Positions 9,791-21,120 are shown, counted from the first letter of the stretch. The stretch is 64,000 bases of DNA from Carex sylvatica (GCA_964058845.1 CAXKVR010000233.1:62001-126000), one strand, 5' to 3'. The notes: generated from the letters alone by a model not told the origin. Numbers and translations: made by a program.

Positions 9791-11670
9791 ATGATGATCA
9801 ACACCTTAGTAAAAACCCTCTTGAATCTTTCTCCACTCACATTTTCCGGCGCCATCCTTATTTTTACCCTGTTATTTGTCTTCCAAAAGTACCGTCCAAA
9901 GAAAGACCGCATTTCAAAACAAAACCAACTCCCTCCTGGACCAATGCCTTGGCCACTTGTCGGTTGCCTCCCGGCAATGCTCCAACAGAAACCTGTCTCT
10001 TGGTGGATCCACCTCCTCATGAAAGATATGAACACAGATATTGCCTGTGTTCGCATTGGCAAAATTCACGTCATATCAATAACCTGTCCTAAAATTGCGC
10101 AAGAAGTAGTAAGAAAGAAAGATGCAATACTTTCATCAAGGCCAACATCTTTTGCCACAAGCATGATTGTTGGAGGTACAATTTTTTGCCCTTTTGGTGA
10201 TCAATGGAAGAAAATGAGGAGGATTCTGACTTCAGAAGTAGTATGTCCAGCAAGGCACAGTTCGTTGTATGATAAAAGAGCTGACGAGGCAAACCACCTT
10301 GTGCAATATGTGTACAATCTTTGTCAAAGTTCAAAAGACATTGACATAAGAGTTGTTGCACGGCATTATTGTGGGAATGTGACTCGAAGGCTAATGTTCA
10401 ACAAACGGTACTTCAGTCAAGTGATGCCTGATGGAGGTCCTGGCGCTGATGAAATAGAGCACATAAATGCTATCTTTGATTTACTCGGATACATCTATTC
10501 CTTTTGTATATCTGACTACTTTCCGAGTTTGATAGGTTTAGACTTGGATGGTCATGAAAAGATTCTAAAAACCGCACGGAAGACGTTAGACAAATTGCAC
10601 GACCCTATTATCACAGAAAGAATCAAACTTTGGAGGCAAGCTAGCAATGATAGGGAAAGAGAAACTCAAGACTGGCTGGATGTTTTAGTTTCACTTAAAG
10701 ATGCAGATGGACACTTCCTACTTACTGCAGAGGAGATCAAAACACAATCTATTGTAAGGAAACATGAAACACTTTAATTATATCTTTGTTACTTCTTCAA
10801 CTTTATGTACTTAAATTTTTGAAAAAAAAAAATTTACCCCAAAAATATTCAACTATAACGAGTTCTTGTCAATACAACGGAGAAATCAAAAAAAAAAAAT
10901 TCAAGTGAAACAATTCTGGTTGGAATTGATCTGATAAAAAAGTCTCGCATATATATACCAAGAGTCTCACATATAATAACTGCATTAGATTTGTCCCTTT
11001 TAATTTTCAATGTATCTAACTAAACTTGACAACAAATGGACAGGAACTCTTCCTTGCCAGTGTCGATAATCCTTCACATGCAGTAGAATGTATTCTTGCA
11101 GAGATGATGAACAACCCCGATGTTCTTCAAGAAGCCACAAATGAAATTGATAGAGTGGTCGGCAAGGAAAGACTTGTTGACGAATGTGACATCCCTCGAC
11201 TTAACTACCTCAAAGCCTGCATTAGAGAATCTATGCGTCTTCACCCGATTCTGCCATTTATTCCTGCACATCAAGCCATGGAGGACACCACAATTGCAGG
11301 TTACTTCATTCCCAAGGGCAGTCATGTGCTTCTAAGCCGACTTGGGTTAGGCCGAAACCCTAAAACCTGGGAAGAACCTCTCAAGTTCAAGCCCGAGAGA
11401 CACTTGACTGACAAGTGCTCAGAAGTGTTACTTACTGAACCAGAATTGCGCTTTATATCATTTGGTAGCGGAAGGCGTGGTTGTCTGGGCGTCACTCTGG
11501 GCACAACTATGACTGTAATATTGCTTGCAAGACTTCTTCAGGGGTTTACTTGGAGGAAACCTTCTGGTGTTTCTTCAATTACTCCCATTGGATCATATGA
11601 AGGAACTGCTCTTGCTGAACCTTTAGTTTTGCATGCTCAGCCACGTTTGACCAACTTAATTATCAACTAA
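9791..11670 (+). CDS. CYP79: Cytochrome P450, CYP79 family (amino acid N-hydroxylase)
   Basis: Exons are 9791-10753 and 11044-11670; the 290-bp phase-0 intron has GT/AG borders at the usual CYP79 site. The product is 529 residues. Seen in order: N-terminal ER anchor (about 14-33), PPGP hinge (48-51), PFGDQWKKMRR C-helix, an I-helix with DNPS (329-332) in place of the usual Gly-x-Asp/Glu-Thr, the ExxR motif (E383, R386), PERH (438-441) and the heme loop FGSGRRGCLG with Cys468. DNPS and PERH are CYP79 hallmarks. CYP79 enzymes convert amino acids to aldoximes, precursors of cyanogenic glucosides and related defence compounds. The substrate cannot be read from sequence. About three residues before PFGDQW are missing compared with CYP79B/D proteins I remember. 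Confidence 0.93.
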
Positions 11671-11680
11671 GTCGATCAAT

Positions 11681-11900
11681 CGGTCATTGACATACCACCG
11701 ATTCACTCGATAGAGTCGGAGTGGTTGGTTATGTTAGTAATATTATCTAGGCCGATTATATAAATAATTGTATTATGTTTATGTTATGACCCGGTCATTG
11801 ACATATCACCGGTTTACTCGATAGAGTCCGATTTGTTGGTTATGTTAGTGATATTATCTAGGCCGATTATATAAATAATTGTATTATGTTTATGTTTTAT
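11681..11900 (+). repeat. 111-bp tandem duplication in the CYP79 3' UTR
   Basis: Units start CGGTCATTGACATA at 11681 and 11792 and share TATCTAGGCCGATTATATAA. The first unit starts 10 bp after the stop codon. An AATAAA at 11925-11930 is a likely polyadenylation signal for the gene. Confidence 0.85.
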
Positions 11901-12221
11901 GAATGACATGTAATTTTGTCTCATAATAAATTATCAATTGTGTAACCGCATAACATATACAATATTATGTTTCAATGCACTGAAATATGACTTTTTTCAT
12001 GGACTTACTCTTGGAAACAGTCCTAAAATGGTCATTTCCATGTGCCACCCATAGAAAAACTCTCATTGCTAATATCCTCGTTGAAAATAGTAAGTATTTT
12101 CATGGGCACTATTGGAAACACTCATTTCTAGCATTTACCATTAGCCTGCTCATGGAAAAATGGCACTTGAAAATACTTCTATACTTGGCTCCTGTCTGAA
12201 TTATTTCCAAGGACTGAATAA

Positions 12222-12400
12222 ATGGGACCCACCTTAGTATTTTCAAGAAAGCAAATGTGGTCTCCACCCGAGTATTTACATGGCAAGCAAATGTGAGGCC
12301 CACCTATTATTTCGAAGATCAGCATACATGGGGCCCGCCATAGTATTTTCAATGGCAATGTACATGGGACCCACTTGAGTGTTTCCAAGAGCTGCTATTT
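12222..12400 (+). repeat. About 45-50-bp degenerate repeat array, CACTA subterminal type
   Basis: Four to five loose units contain GGGACCCACCT/GGCCCACCTA followed by AGTATTTTCAA/ATTATTTCGAA and CAAATG/ACATGG. The format is like short repeats inside CACTA ends. Confidence 0.5.
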
Positions 12401-12699
12401 GTATCAAAAGATTTTTGTTATTTTATGAATTACACATGGTGATAACAAGTCCAAATGACATCATATAAGCATGCCCTCATTGTACAATCCTCCTTGTACC
12501 AATTAGATACTCTTTTACATTCTCCACTTCTCATTGATTTAGATAAACATAAACATATTGATATATAGGTTGAAAACATGTAATAAACATTAATCAACAT
12601 AGTAATAGCAATAAATATAGCCGTACATCAATTTGTACATGAATTTAAACTAGCCATATTACAATCACTATCTTATTAACAAATTTATTAGCATTTAGC

Positions 12700-13930
12700 A
12701 TCATTTTTTGTTCTTGGATGTAGAACTACATACCTGGCGTCTACAGAGCCCGTTAAGAACATCACGAGTTGATCAAAATTGATCGAAAAACCAGCGTGCT
12801 TAACCGCACCATGCCTAAGAATTATTATTTTCAGGTATTGCATGACCATTGTTTCTAGCGGTAGGAAAAACAACTTGTTCCTCGGACATATGGATGCAAG
12901 TATGATATGTGCAACAATGATTGAACACCATAACAAAGAATCACGGGAATACTGCATCGAAAGCTTGCTTGGGATGAAGAACAAGACAATGATATTTGTA
13001 CTACACGAGAAGCAATATCATACAGTTCACTCATGTTTCTTTTTCTTAAACCACAAGTTCATATTGATTTATTACTATTACTATAATTGTAGAGATCATT
13101 GGGTAGTGTTTGTCATAATTCCAAGTAAGAATGTGGTCCTTTGCATCGACTCAAAAATTGTGGATGGCAGGATTTTCGCAATCGAATCTCATTTGTGAGA
13201 GTAATCAAAATTCTTATAATGTAAAACACAAAGTAATAATCTGATCTATATGATAAATTCCTAGAATAAGCACCACACTGACCTTTATTAATTGTATGGC
13301 TTATGCCCAATATCTACGGCGGATTGGACAATAATCAGATAGGAGAAGAACTTTTGATTGTTCAATGTTTCAGGTATTAAAAAATTTAATGGAGTATTTT
13401 ACGTTAAATTATTTCTAGTTCAAACATAAAGGAGACATCAAAGAACTAGTACAGATGGTAGTTGAACACTGGATGCCTGTCATTGAAGATGCTATACTCC
13501 TTGACTAGTACATGCCAATGAAAATTGTGGTGTACTTAGTTTATATCATTAACACCTTATTTTGTGACTTAGTTATTGCTACCGTAGTATATGTACTTTT
13601 GGAGTTTTGACTCACAGAAGTTTGGTTTATAGCTTGGTTGCTTTGCTTATTATGTAGTTATATTGTTGCTTTTTAGTATAAATGACATGCTGGTTATTTT
13701 TTGATACTGCATATCTAAGGTTATATGCTTTGGTATAACTGGTCCAGTAATTATGGTTTAATGATGAATGGAACGGGCCTTGGCCCTTTTTAAAAAAGAA
13801 AAATCAGTTCAAACATAATTTCACTAATAAAATAGAATTTTGTTTTCAAACTCTATTTTCAGGACCTACAACAAGTATCTGACTGGAAGTGCAGATACTA
13901 CATGTTGAAAAATATGGATTACATCATCTA
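12700..13930 (+). pseudogene. Ulp1-like (C48) protease remnant, transposon-derived
   Basis: Three pieces line up with the Ulp1-like protease carried by many plant CACTA and MULE elements. About 12880-13015 gives a segment with MDASMICATMI. About 13091-13196, after a TTGTAG acceptor, gives RDHWVVFVII...LCIDS, supplying the catalytic His and Asp region. About 13860-13960 gives SDWKCRYYML, like the active-site Cys region. Stops and AT-rich gaps separate them, so no intact protein exists. It is likely a transposon relic rather than a host SUMO protease. Confidence 0.6.
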
Positions 13931-14169
13931 TATATCGCAAGACATTTTCCACATATAAGTCAATTTGTGTCTATTATGCACTGATTTTAAGTTTTTAATT
14001 AATTATACATGAACTGTTATTAATATGTTTTTATTTAAATATACAATCTCTCCTACCACACCATCCATATACTTACGGAGAACTGCACGATGGTGTAACA
14101 CACTTTTGCCAACGGTTAATAACACCCAACAGACAATGGTGTTTTGTTACACCAAAAGTATATAACAAA

Positions 14170-15550
14170 GTTTCAGTACAATAAACTGTATCTTTTAAAC
14201 CTTGGTACATTTTTCGAATCAAATTGCAAGTGCACAATCCTATCGAGTAGTATGATAAGATATCGATCCAAGGGACGGTTCAAATTTAAACTAGAGTTAA
14301 CCTAAATTAATCGAACGACTAGAAGTGTAAAAAGTTAATTTGGTTGTTTAATATCCTAATGACAGTAATAAGAAATAACTGGTAATTTAAATTGGGTTTT
14401 TAAAATAGTTTAAAAAGGTTTCCAGGATTTATGACTCATCTGTAACTCTGTCTCTCGGCTGACACAACCCTGTCGAAATTGATACGGTCCATGTCAGCTT
14501 TGGGTAAATACAATTGTTATCTGATTTCTGTGCCGAATGACTTGTGTAGGATAAACTGACCGTACCTGATATTCCTAAACCTCAACTCTAGTTTGTTGGC
14601 TTAATAAACTCGATAACGGAATTGCAATTTAGTCATCTCGGGGTTCTAACCTCAACTCTCATTTATTGGTTTGAATTACCTAAGTCACTTGTTTGGTTTA
14701 CTAAAGGTATCCACCATCTCTCGATGTATGAAAAGTTCACCTCTCGGCTACTATTGGTTCTACCTCTCGGTTTGTGAACCTACCTCAAATACTAGTCTGG
14801 TTGAGAGATCAAATTTGACACAGTATCTTATAGATGAGGCCTCATCTAGTGGTCAAACCAAATAATAATCAATCAATTTCAGAAAAGCAATTAAAGTAAT
14901 ACTCAAGCAAGCAAACACAAGAATCAACACATAATCAAACAACTAGTAAGTAAACAAAGTATTCGACTACATCATAACCCTAGAAACTAAAAATATACTC
15001 AAACATCATTCTAGAAACAGTAAAACAAGAGTAAGAAAGACAATTCATGATAAAATCCAAAAATACAAAGAAAAATCGTCAGAAATCTTGCGTTTTCCTC
15101 CTCTCTACTTCGTCTCCAAGTCAGCCGCCAAGAAGTCGCCTAGGGTTAGCTCTTGTATGCTAAGATGCTCTTCCTGGAGCAAGGAATCCCACTTTTATAG
15201 TCTCTGGCCGACTTTCCTTCCTTCATACTTCTTTCCAAAATTTCAGATTTCTTGTCATATTTCGTCGGAAAAGACCAGTATCATTATTGACACGGACCCT
15301 ACAGAATTTTTGGAAAGGCCTGTATTTTTCTCAGATTGTAGATCTTCTCGCAAGCTTTTCGAAAAGTATTCATACACTGAAAATGGAGCTACGAGTCAAA
15401 ATCTATGACTGTTTTAAGTTCGGATGCTGAAATTTCAGCATTGTTCTGGTCGAGATGAGGCTGATACGACCAGGACAAGATGTTGTACGGTCCGTGTCAG
15501 AACTTCTCAAATCTAAATTTCTCATCGACTTCACCCAATTCCTGCAAAAT
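14170..15550. other. Unrecognised non-coding block, possibly retrotransposon-derived
   Basis: It is moderately GC-richer than its flanks and has repeated CTCTCGG phrases, but no convincing frame. The phrase AAGTGCACAATCCTATCGAG and the following text recall non-coding modules of large plant LTR elements (Tat/Ogre-like), from memory only. GGTCCGTGTCAG and GGTCCATGTCAG occur near its two ends. Confidence 0.3.
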
Positions 15551-15594
15551 AAGAACAAACTTACAGCAGTACCATATTCGAAAAATATAATAGA

Positions 15595-15742
15595 TTTTTT
15601 TGGAAAGTAATAGATTTTTTTAAGAAACTAGAAAGATATAATTTTTTTAACAAACTTACAGCTGATCCTGATAGTTAACAGATTGTAGTTTTTTTTGGAA
15701 AGTAATAGATTTTTTTAAGAAACTAGAAAGATATAATTTTTT
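15595..15742 (+). repeat. About 53-bp direct repeat, 94 bp apart
   Basis: The stretch TTTTTTGGAAAGTAATAGA...GAAAGATATAATTTTTTT occurs at about 15595-15648 and again at 15689-15742. Confidence 0.75.
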
Positions 15743-15857
15743 TTGATTCCATAGAATAAGCATATGAGTTATACAAAATTGCCCGAATCTAGCACATACC
15801 GTTGTTTACAAATCTAATCAGATCATAACATTAATAAACGCATAAGGCGAAGGCGAA

Positions 15858-16459
15858 ATGGCCAAGCGGAGAAAGGCTAACGAAGGAGGAAAGACTTTAA
15901 ATCATCCGTCTTCTCAGAGTAAAATCAAGGGAGGAAAGACTTTGAATCCATCTCAGAGTAAAACTAAGGGTGGAAAGACTTTGAACCCTACATCTCCTCA
16001 AAATGAGATTAGAGAAGAAAGAGATATAGCCACAATCCATACTGACTTCCTGAAGTGCTCAATTTGCTTCAATCCCATGTACTGTCCGTTTAATCAAGTA
16101 ATTACTTTTTTAATATTATTCTCTGGAAATTTAAATCTTTCTTCGTTCAATTTGTCAAAAGCTCCATCGAAGGCTGGATACAAGGATGATCCATTTATAC
16201 TTGCAAGACAAGCCACGCAAGTGTTCTACGTTACTAATCCGGCCAATCGTTCAATACATGTTGTCATCTCTGGTAAAAGACGTATCATCGGGATTGATAA
16301 TGTGGAAGACGAAGAAGCGTCGATCATTTTGATGAGATACCACCGTTTTCCACTGGCATGGCATCTTTACCAACCGGTGAGGATAACAAGACAAGTCACA
16401 CGTGCAACGATCATAATGAAGAAGAATGGATTGAAGTTCCCACTGGCAATAATCCCTAA
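15858..16459 (+). pseudogene. DUF4216-like CACTA ORF remnant with a frameshift
   Basis: The N-terminal part has three copies of KGGKTLNP-like repeats and a Cys-rich piece (LKCSICFNPMYCP) like the start of a SINA-type RING. The region 16170-16300 reads DDPFILARQATQVFYV and VVISGKRR, closely resembling the DUF4216 segment of CACTA transposase ORFs. Near 16325 the coding signal moves by one base: the continuation FDEIPPFSTGMASLPTG runs to a TAA at 16457-16459. A 1-bp indel therefore broke the frame. The SINA-like piece could be a captured host exon. Confidence 0.55.
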
Positions 16460-16499
16460 ATTTTTATTGGTATGTCAAAATATAAAAATATAAAAAATG

Positions 16500-17220
16500 T
16501 GATTTATTATTATTTAATATCGTTGACTTAAGAAATTTTTCTTTTTTCAGGATGCATTGAAATACTAGACGATGAAAAGTATGCATACAAGTTATTCTTC
16601 AATGTTTCTTGTAACTTATTTATTTTCATGTTATATGTAAATTTATTAGCTTATTTTTTAATTTTTTAATTTTTAATGTTACTATTTAGTATATACGTAT
16701 CATCTGGTAAAAATTCCAGAAAATTTTTTAAAAATAAATTATTATAATGAGAAATGTTAAACAACATTACTCCCTAAAAAATATTTCTAAAAAAATATTT
16801 TTCTTCATAAATTATCTAGTTAAATGTAAGCTACAAATATTTGTTACATCAAATAAGATTTCAATTAAGAAGCATGAAATTTATTTAGTTTTGATATTTT
16901 CAAACCACTAAAAGTATAAATCAAATAAGTTTTAAAAAGTAATTTATATATCAAAATATGATAACTTATTTTTTTTAAAAATATTTAAAAAATAATTTAT
17001 ATATCAAAATATGATAACTTATACATATAATATCATAACATATAACTTATTTATAAATTATATAAGTTATTTGTAAATTATTTATAAATTATATAAGTTA
17101 TTTGTAAATTATTTATAAAATTATTTTAAAAAATAACATTCTAAATATCTGATAACTTATACATATTTATTATCATATTTAAATTTAATATCTGATAACT
17201 TAAAATCTTGATACTCTATT
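16500..17220. other. AT-rich non-coding stretch
   Basis: Very AT-rich, with local repeats such as TATAAGTTATTTGTAAATTA around 17060-17120 and ATATGATAACTTAT before it. No gene or terminus is seen. Confidence 0.6.
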
Positions 17221-17236
17221 AGGGCGCCGGTTACAA

Positions 17237-17520
17237 CTTAGCCAAAATTTGGAAATTTTTCAAAACCGTGGCCTCTCTTCCTCTTCTCCTCAAGCACTTA
17301 GCCAAAAACTTCACAAGTTTCAAAACCGTGGCCTCTCTTCCTCTTCTCCTCAAACACATAGCCTAGCTTCGCCGTGCGTCTCTCTTCCTCTCCTTCTCAA
17401 AACCCTAGTCCGTCGGCTCGTTCCACCACGCCATGCGTCTCTCTTCCACCCCACCGTCGGCTCGTTGGCTCCGCCTCCCTCTCCTTCTCAAACTCGGGTA
17501 AGTCCCCTCTCCCTCTCCCT
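17237..17520 (+). other. 5'-UTR-like leader fragment with a 60-bp tandem duplication
   Basis: Two 60-bp units (17237-17296, 17297-17356) share CAAAACCGTGGCCTCTCTTC. They are followed by CT-rich, GC-richer sequence ending in GGGTAAGTCC, a good 5' splice donor. This looks like the leader and first intron of a host gene, perhaps captured by the surrounding CACTA element. No downstream exon was identified. Confidence 0.45.
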
Positions 17521-18007
17521 TTAACAAAATCAATTTATTAGGAATTGTTTAGAATTTTTTGTAAATTCGGATTAGAAATTGTTGTTAATTTGGATTATAA
17601 ATTGTTGCTAATTCGGTTTATTAGAAATTATTGCTAATTTGGTTTATTAGAAATTCGGATTATAAACTCATAATGTCTTGTTGCTAATTAGAAATTATTG
17701 CTTATTACAAATTATTTAAAAAAATTAGTACCAAGACTTATTACAAATTGTTAGCAATCATCTTATTTGCTTATTAGAAATTGCTTATTTGAAATTATTT
17801 ATTAGAAATTGCTTATTTGAAATTGTTAAACCTTGTTTGATATTTAATTTAGGATGCGTATGTGATAGCTAATATAGGATGTGTATGAAACATAATTTTA
17901 GGATGTGTGACATTTTATTTCGGATTTGTGATAATTTAGCAAGAATTTTGGCCAGCAAAATATGGAAGCTGGTCATTTAATAAAAACATTATTTTTGATT
18001 CAATTTA

Positions 18008-18614
18008 ACTATCTGGATCGGTTCTTAAGCAAAGAACCGATCCAGATAGTCAATAATCTAAATTTAAAAAATTAAAATATAATTAAAAATAACTATTAGG
18101 ATCGGTTCTATTTAAAACCGATCCAGATAACTGACTATCTGGATTGGTTTTAAATGGAACCGATCCAGATAGTCAGTTATCTGGATCGGTTCACTATTAT
18201 AGAACCGATCCAGATTATATTATAACGTTTTTAATTTTTAAATTTAGAAAATAACTATCTGGATCGGTTCCATAATAGAAAACCGATCCAGATAACTGAC
18301 TATTTGGATCGGTTTTAAATGGAACCGATCCAGATAGTCAGTTATCTGGATTGGTTCACTATTATAGAACCGATCCAGATTATATTATAAAGTTTTTAAT
18401 TTTTAAATTCAGAAAATAACTATCTGGATCGGTTCTATTTAAAACCGATCCAGATAGTCAGTTATCTGGATCGGTTTCTAGATTAGGAACCGATCCAGAT
18501 AGGTGATTATCTAGATCGGTTATTTAACCGATCCAGATTATTGTAGTATCTGTATTGCCTTCATCAGGATCGGTTGTATTCCGATACTAATATGCGTATA
18601 TAACCGATCCTGAT
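18008..18614. repeat. Array of about 11 small hairpins (ATCTGGATCGGTT / AACCGATCCAGAT)
   Basis: The 12-13-bp motif alternates between the two orientations so that each pair forms a hairpin: arms at about 18008/18032, 18092/18117, 18134/18160, 18177/18201, 18253/18281, 18299/18322, 18342/18367, 18420/18443, 18462/18487, 18508/18526 and 18565/18601. A block of about 167 bp is itself duplicated (18135-18300, 18301-18435). It lies next to a CACTA terminus at 18633, where transposase-binding subterminal repeats are expected. Confidence 0.85.
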
Positions 18615-18639
18615 TCCATATTTTCCACTAGTGTTACTG

Positions 18640-19052
18640 ATAACAAAAAGAAGTTTGCTATAATTATTGCATATTGAGTTACTTTTTGCAGCAAAAAATT
18701 TATAATTTATGAATAAATTAGCAACTCAAGAAAAACTTAAATGTGTTCACATAATATGTGTGCTGTCAAAAAATGTCATTCTTAAATAAACAAGAATGTG
18801 TTCGTTATTTCGATGGTGCATGGTTCCAAAGATTTCTGAACGAGCTTTGATCGATTGCTATTGGGTAGTAGCTAGCGTTACATCTTAAATAAATTTTGCA
18901 TTTCAAGGGGTCGTGATACATTTACTGGTAAACATCAAATTAGTACAGTCTCTGAAAAGCATTTATTTAGTAAAAAAAAAAAAATGGAATTCAATAATGT
19001 GTAGATATCAAACAACACAAAATATTGACAAAACTTGACATCCATTCGCTTG
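18640..19052. other. Spacer between two CACTA regions
   Basis: AT-rich sequence without a recognisable gene or repeat; it holds one A-run near 18970. Confidence 0.5.
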
Positions 19053-19596
19053 TAGCACTACTACAAAAAAACACTTCACTATCAGTTGAAATCGCATTCT
19101 GTCATTGAGTTTCGAACCGATGCCTATTGCCCCAATAGAAAATGTACATAGATATATGCTATCGGATCAAAACCAATGGCGTTAATAGCAATACCATCGG
19201 CAGCGCACGTTCGGCCATCGGGTTCGGCGAACCCAACATCATCGCTTCTGTTTCGCTACCGGCAGCAAATGTGATTAATACTGTGTACTTAATTTCATTT
19301 ACCAATTGCAATAGTGTCTTGTACCATCTATTTTGTTTGTGTTGACGTTGGCAAATTCTAGTTTTCTAGCAGATCAGTAATTTATGGGCCGATGGTGATG
19401 TATATGTAATTATTATTATTATTTATTATTATTTTTTGTATTACGAAATAGCCTAGCTATTTTTAAAATATATAATATAATCAGCAACATAGGCATCAAC
19501 AACATATATATTATACATATACAAGTCATTACTCTAAATAGGAAATACTAGAGTAGTTAAAATTAACTTGCAAGTCGTATTCAAATCATAAAATAG

Positions 19597-19918
19597 TTAC
19601 AAGTTGTCTTCATCCTTCCATCCAGCCTGCAGCCTTTGTGCTTGATCAAACTCGTTAAGTGCAGAAGTGACCAATATGTTGATCAAATAGGTACATCGTG
19701 GAGCCTCATCCAATAGTCTTCTCTCGGAATTATCTCCATATATATTCACTACTAGTGACTGAAATTAGAACAAAACATGAGTGCATACATTATTAATTAA
19801 GTAACAATTAATATTTTTCAAAAATTCAAATAATTGACTTTACTACCTTTTGGAGATATGAATTGTAGCCTTGGTCTTTTTCACCAATATCACATTGAAG
19901 TTCTCCATATCAGCCACT
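19597..19918 (-). pseudogene. Captured host-gene 3' exons inside the CACTA element
   Basis: On the minus strand a TTTCAG acceptor leads into a 54-codon terminal exon (19758 to 19597) ending in TAA. It encodes a protein-like segment including ERRLLDEAPRCTY and FDQAQRLQAGWKDEDN. A probable upstream exon (about 19915-19848) ends ...TATCTCCAAAAG before GTAGT and joins in phase. Codon use and the exon/intron layout look like a real plant gene, but I do not recognise it. It probably entered by transduplication. It may be transcribed, but coding function is doubtful. Confidence 0.5.
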
Positions 19919-20900
19919 AACAAATGCAAAAATTGACAAGAATTACGATTTTGTTATAATTTAGATGAACATATATGCCTTATGTTCAATGCCATTTCAG
20001 TTGCCACATTCAAAGAGGAGATCGATGTAGGTGAACATACGTACACAATTAATAACATTGAATAGTTTTCTAAAATCAAACTAAAATACAAATGATTACT
20101 ACATTTTGTAGATATTGCAACATTAGTCTTTTTCACCAACAAATAGTAAAATTAACTTGCATTATCATATTATGTTATAATTTAGATTAACATACATTTT
20201 GTTCAATGTCATTCTATTTGCCACGTTCAGAGAGAAGATGTAGGTTTCGAATAGTATCGAAACTCTCATTAATAGATGAAATATATAAGAAGTCTGATAC
20301 TATCAGAACACCTAAATCACCACCCAAGGGTTGAAGCTGTAAATCAACAAAAGAACTTGGCTCAGATCCAAAACCTGAAGTCCTAAACAAATTGCAAACC
20401 CAAATTCCAAAGCCCATTTGATTCCTAAATCTTAGATAAACCCTAACAAAAAAATTGGCTCAGAAAATAACCTAACCTCTAAAAGAATCTAAAAATTAAC
20501 CTTTTGGAGATAAATTAATAAGCAACAATGAATATTTTTCAAAAATTGAAACAAAATACAAATGATTGGCTTTATCATCTTTTGGAGATATTGCAGCCTT
20601 GTTCTTTTCCTCTAATATCACGTTGAAGTTCTTCATATCAGCCACTAACAAATCAAAAAATTAATAAGCATTACCATATTCTGTTATAATTTAGATGAAC
20701 ATACCTTTTGTTTAATGTCATTCCATGTGCCACATTTAGAGAGGAGATGTTGGTTTTGAATAGTATTGGAGCTCTCCTTGATAGATGAAATATAGAAGAG
20801 ATACGATACTATCAAAAAAAAACTAAATCACCACCCACGAGTTGAAGTTGTAAATTAACAAATGAAATTGGCTTAGATTGAACTATAACAAAAGACATTG
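19830..20900. repeat. Three imperfect copies of a captured module
   Basis: Copies near 19830-20030, 20090-20350 and 20560-20870 share TTTGGAGATATTGCA-like, TGTTATAATTTAGATGAACA and CACCACCCA...GTTGAAG phrases in the same order. The second and third are longer. The minus strand of the second holds a short open frame (20417-20214) with LQLQPLGGDLGV. This looks like internal amplification of the captured gene fragment. Confidence 0.6.
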
Positions 20901-20959
20901 GCTCAGAAAATAATATAAAAAGAACAAACTTTAAGTTCAAAAAAAGAACAATAAGATCT

Positions 20960-21120
20960 TTCCCTAGGTATTTAATCTAGGTAAAAACTACTAGAAGCAC
21001 TACATAAAATCCTAGATAAAAAAAAACCTAGAGAGAGAGTGATAGTGAAGAACCTTGGTAGGAGAGAGAGCTAAGATGGTGAAAATGTTACTTCAAGTGA
21101 TATAGAGAGAAAATTTCAAA
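20960..21120 (-). other. Leader-like CT-rich segment of the captured gene
   Basis: Read on the minus strand, the GA-rich tract becomes CTCTCTCTCCTACCAAGG and CTCTCTCTCTAGG, typical of a plant 5' leader followed by an intron. It lies upstream of the captured exons in the correct orientation. Confidence 0.3.

Larger units (their letters stand above)
12000..18633 (+). mobile_element. Degraded CACTA-type element(s), left end not found
   Basis: All pieces read on the plus strand: a short-repeat region at 12.2-12.4 kb, a Ulp1-like remnant, a DUF4216-like remnant, a hairpin-rich subterminal array, and a terminus TTTTCCACTAGTG ending at 18633. I found no matching CACTAGTGGAAAA start, so the pieces may come from more than one insertion. 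Confidence 0.45.

Noticed and set aside
11977..12000. CACTGAAATATG considered as the left end of the degraded CACTA element
   Set aside because: It does not match the CACTAGTGGAAAA expected from the 18633 terminus and no 3-bp duplication pairs with TTA.
14170..15550. Candidate protein gene in the moderately GC-rich block
   Set aside because: Frames are short, on both strands, and interrupted; no motif was found.
17249..17524. 91-codon Ser/Pro/Leu-rich frame
   Set aside because: It is generated by a 60-bp duplicated CT-rich leader-like sequence and carries no domain; better explained as UTR-like DNA.
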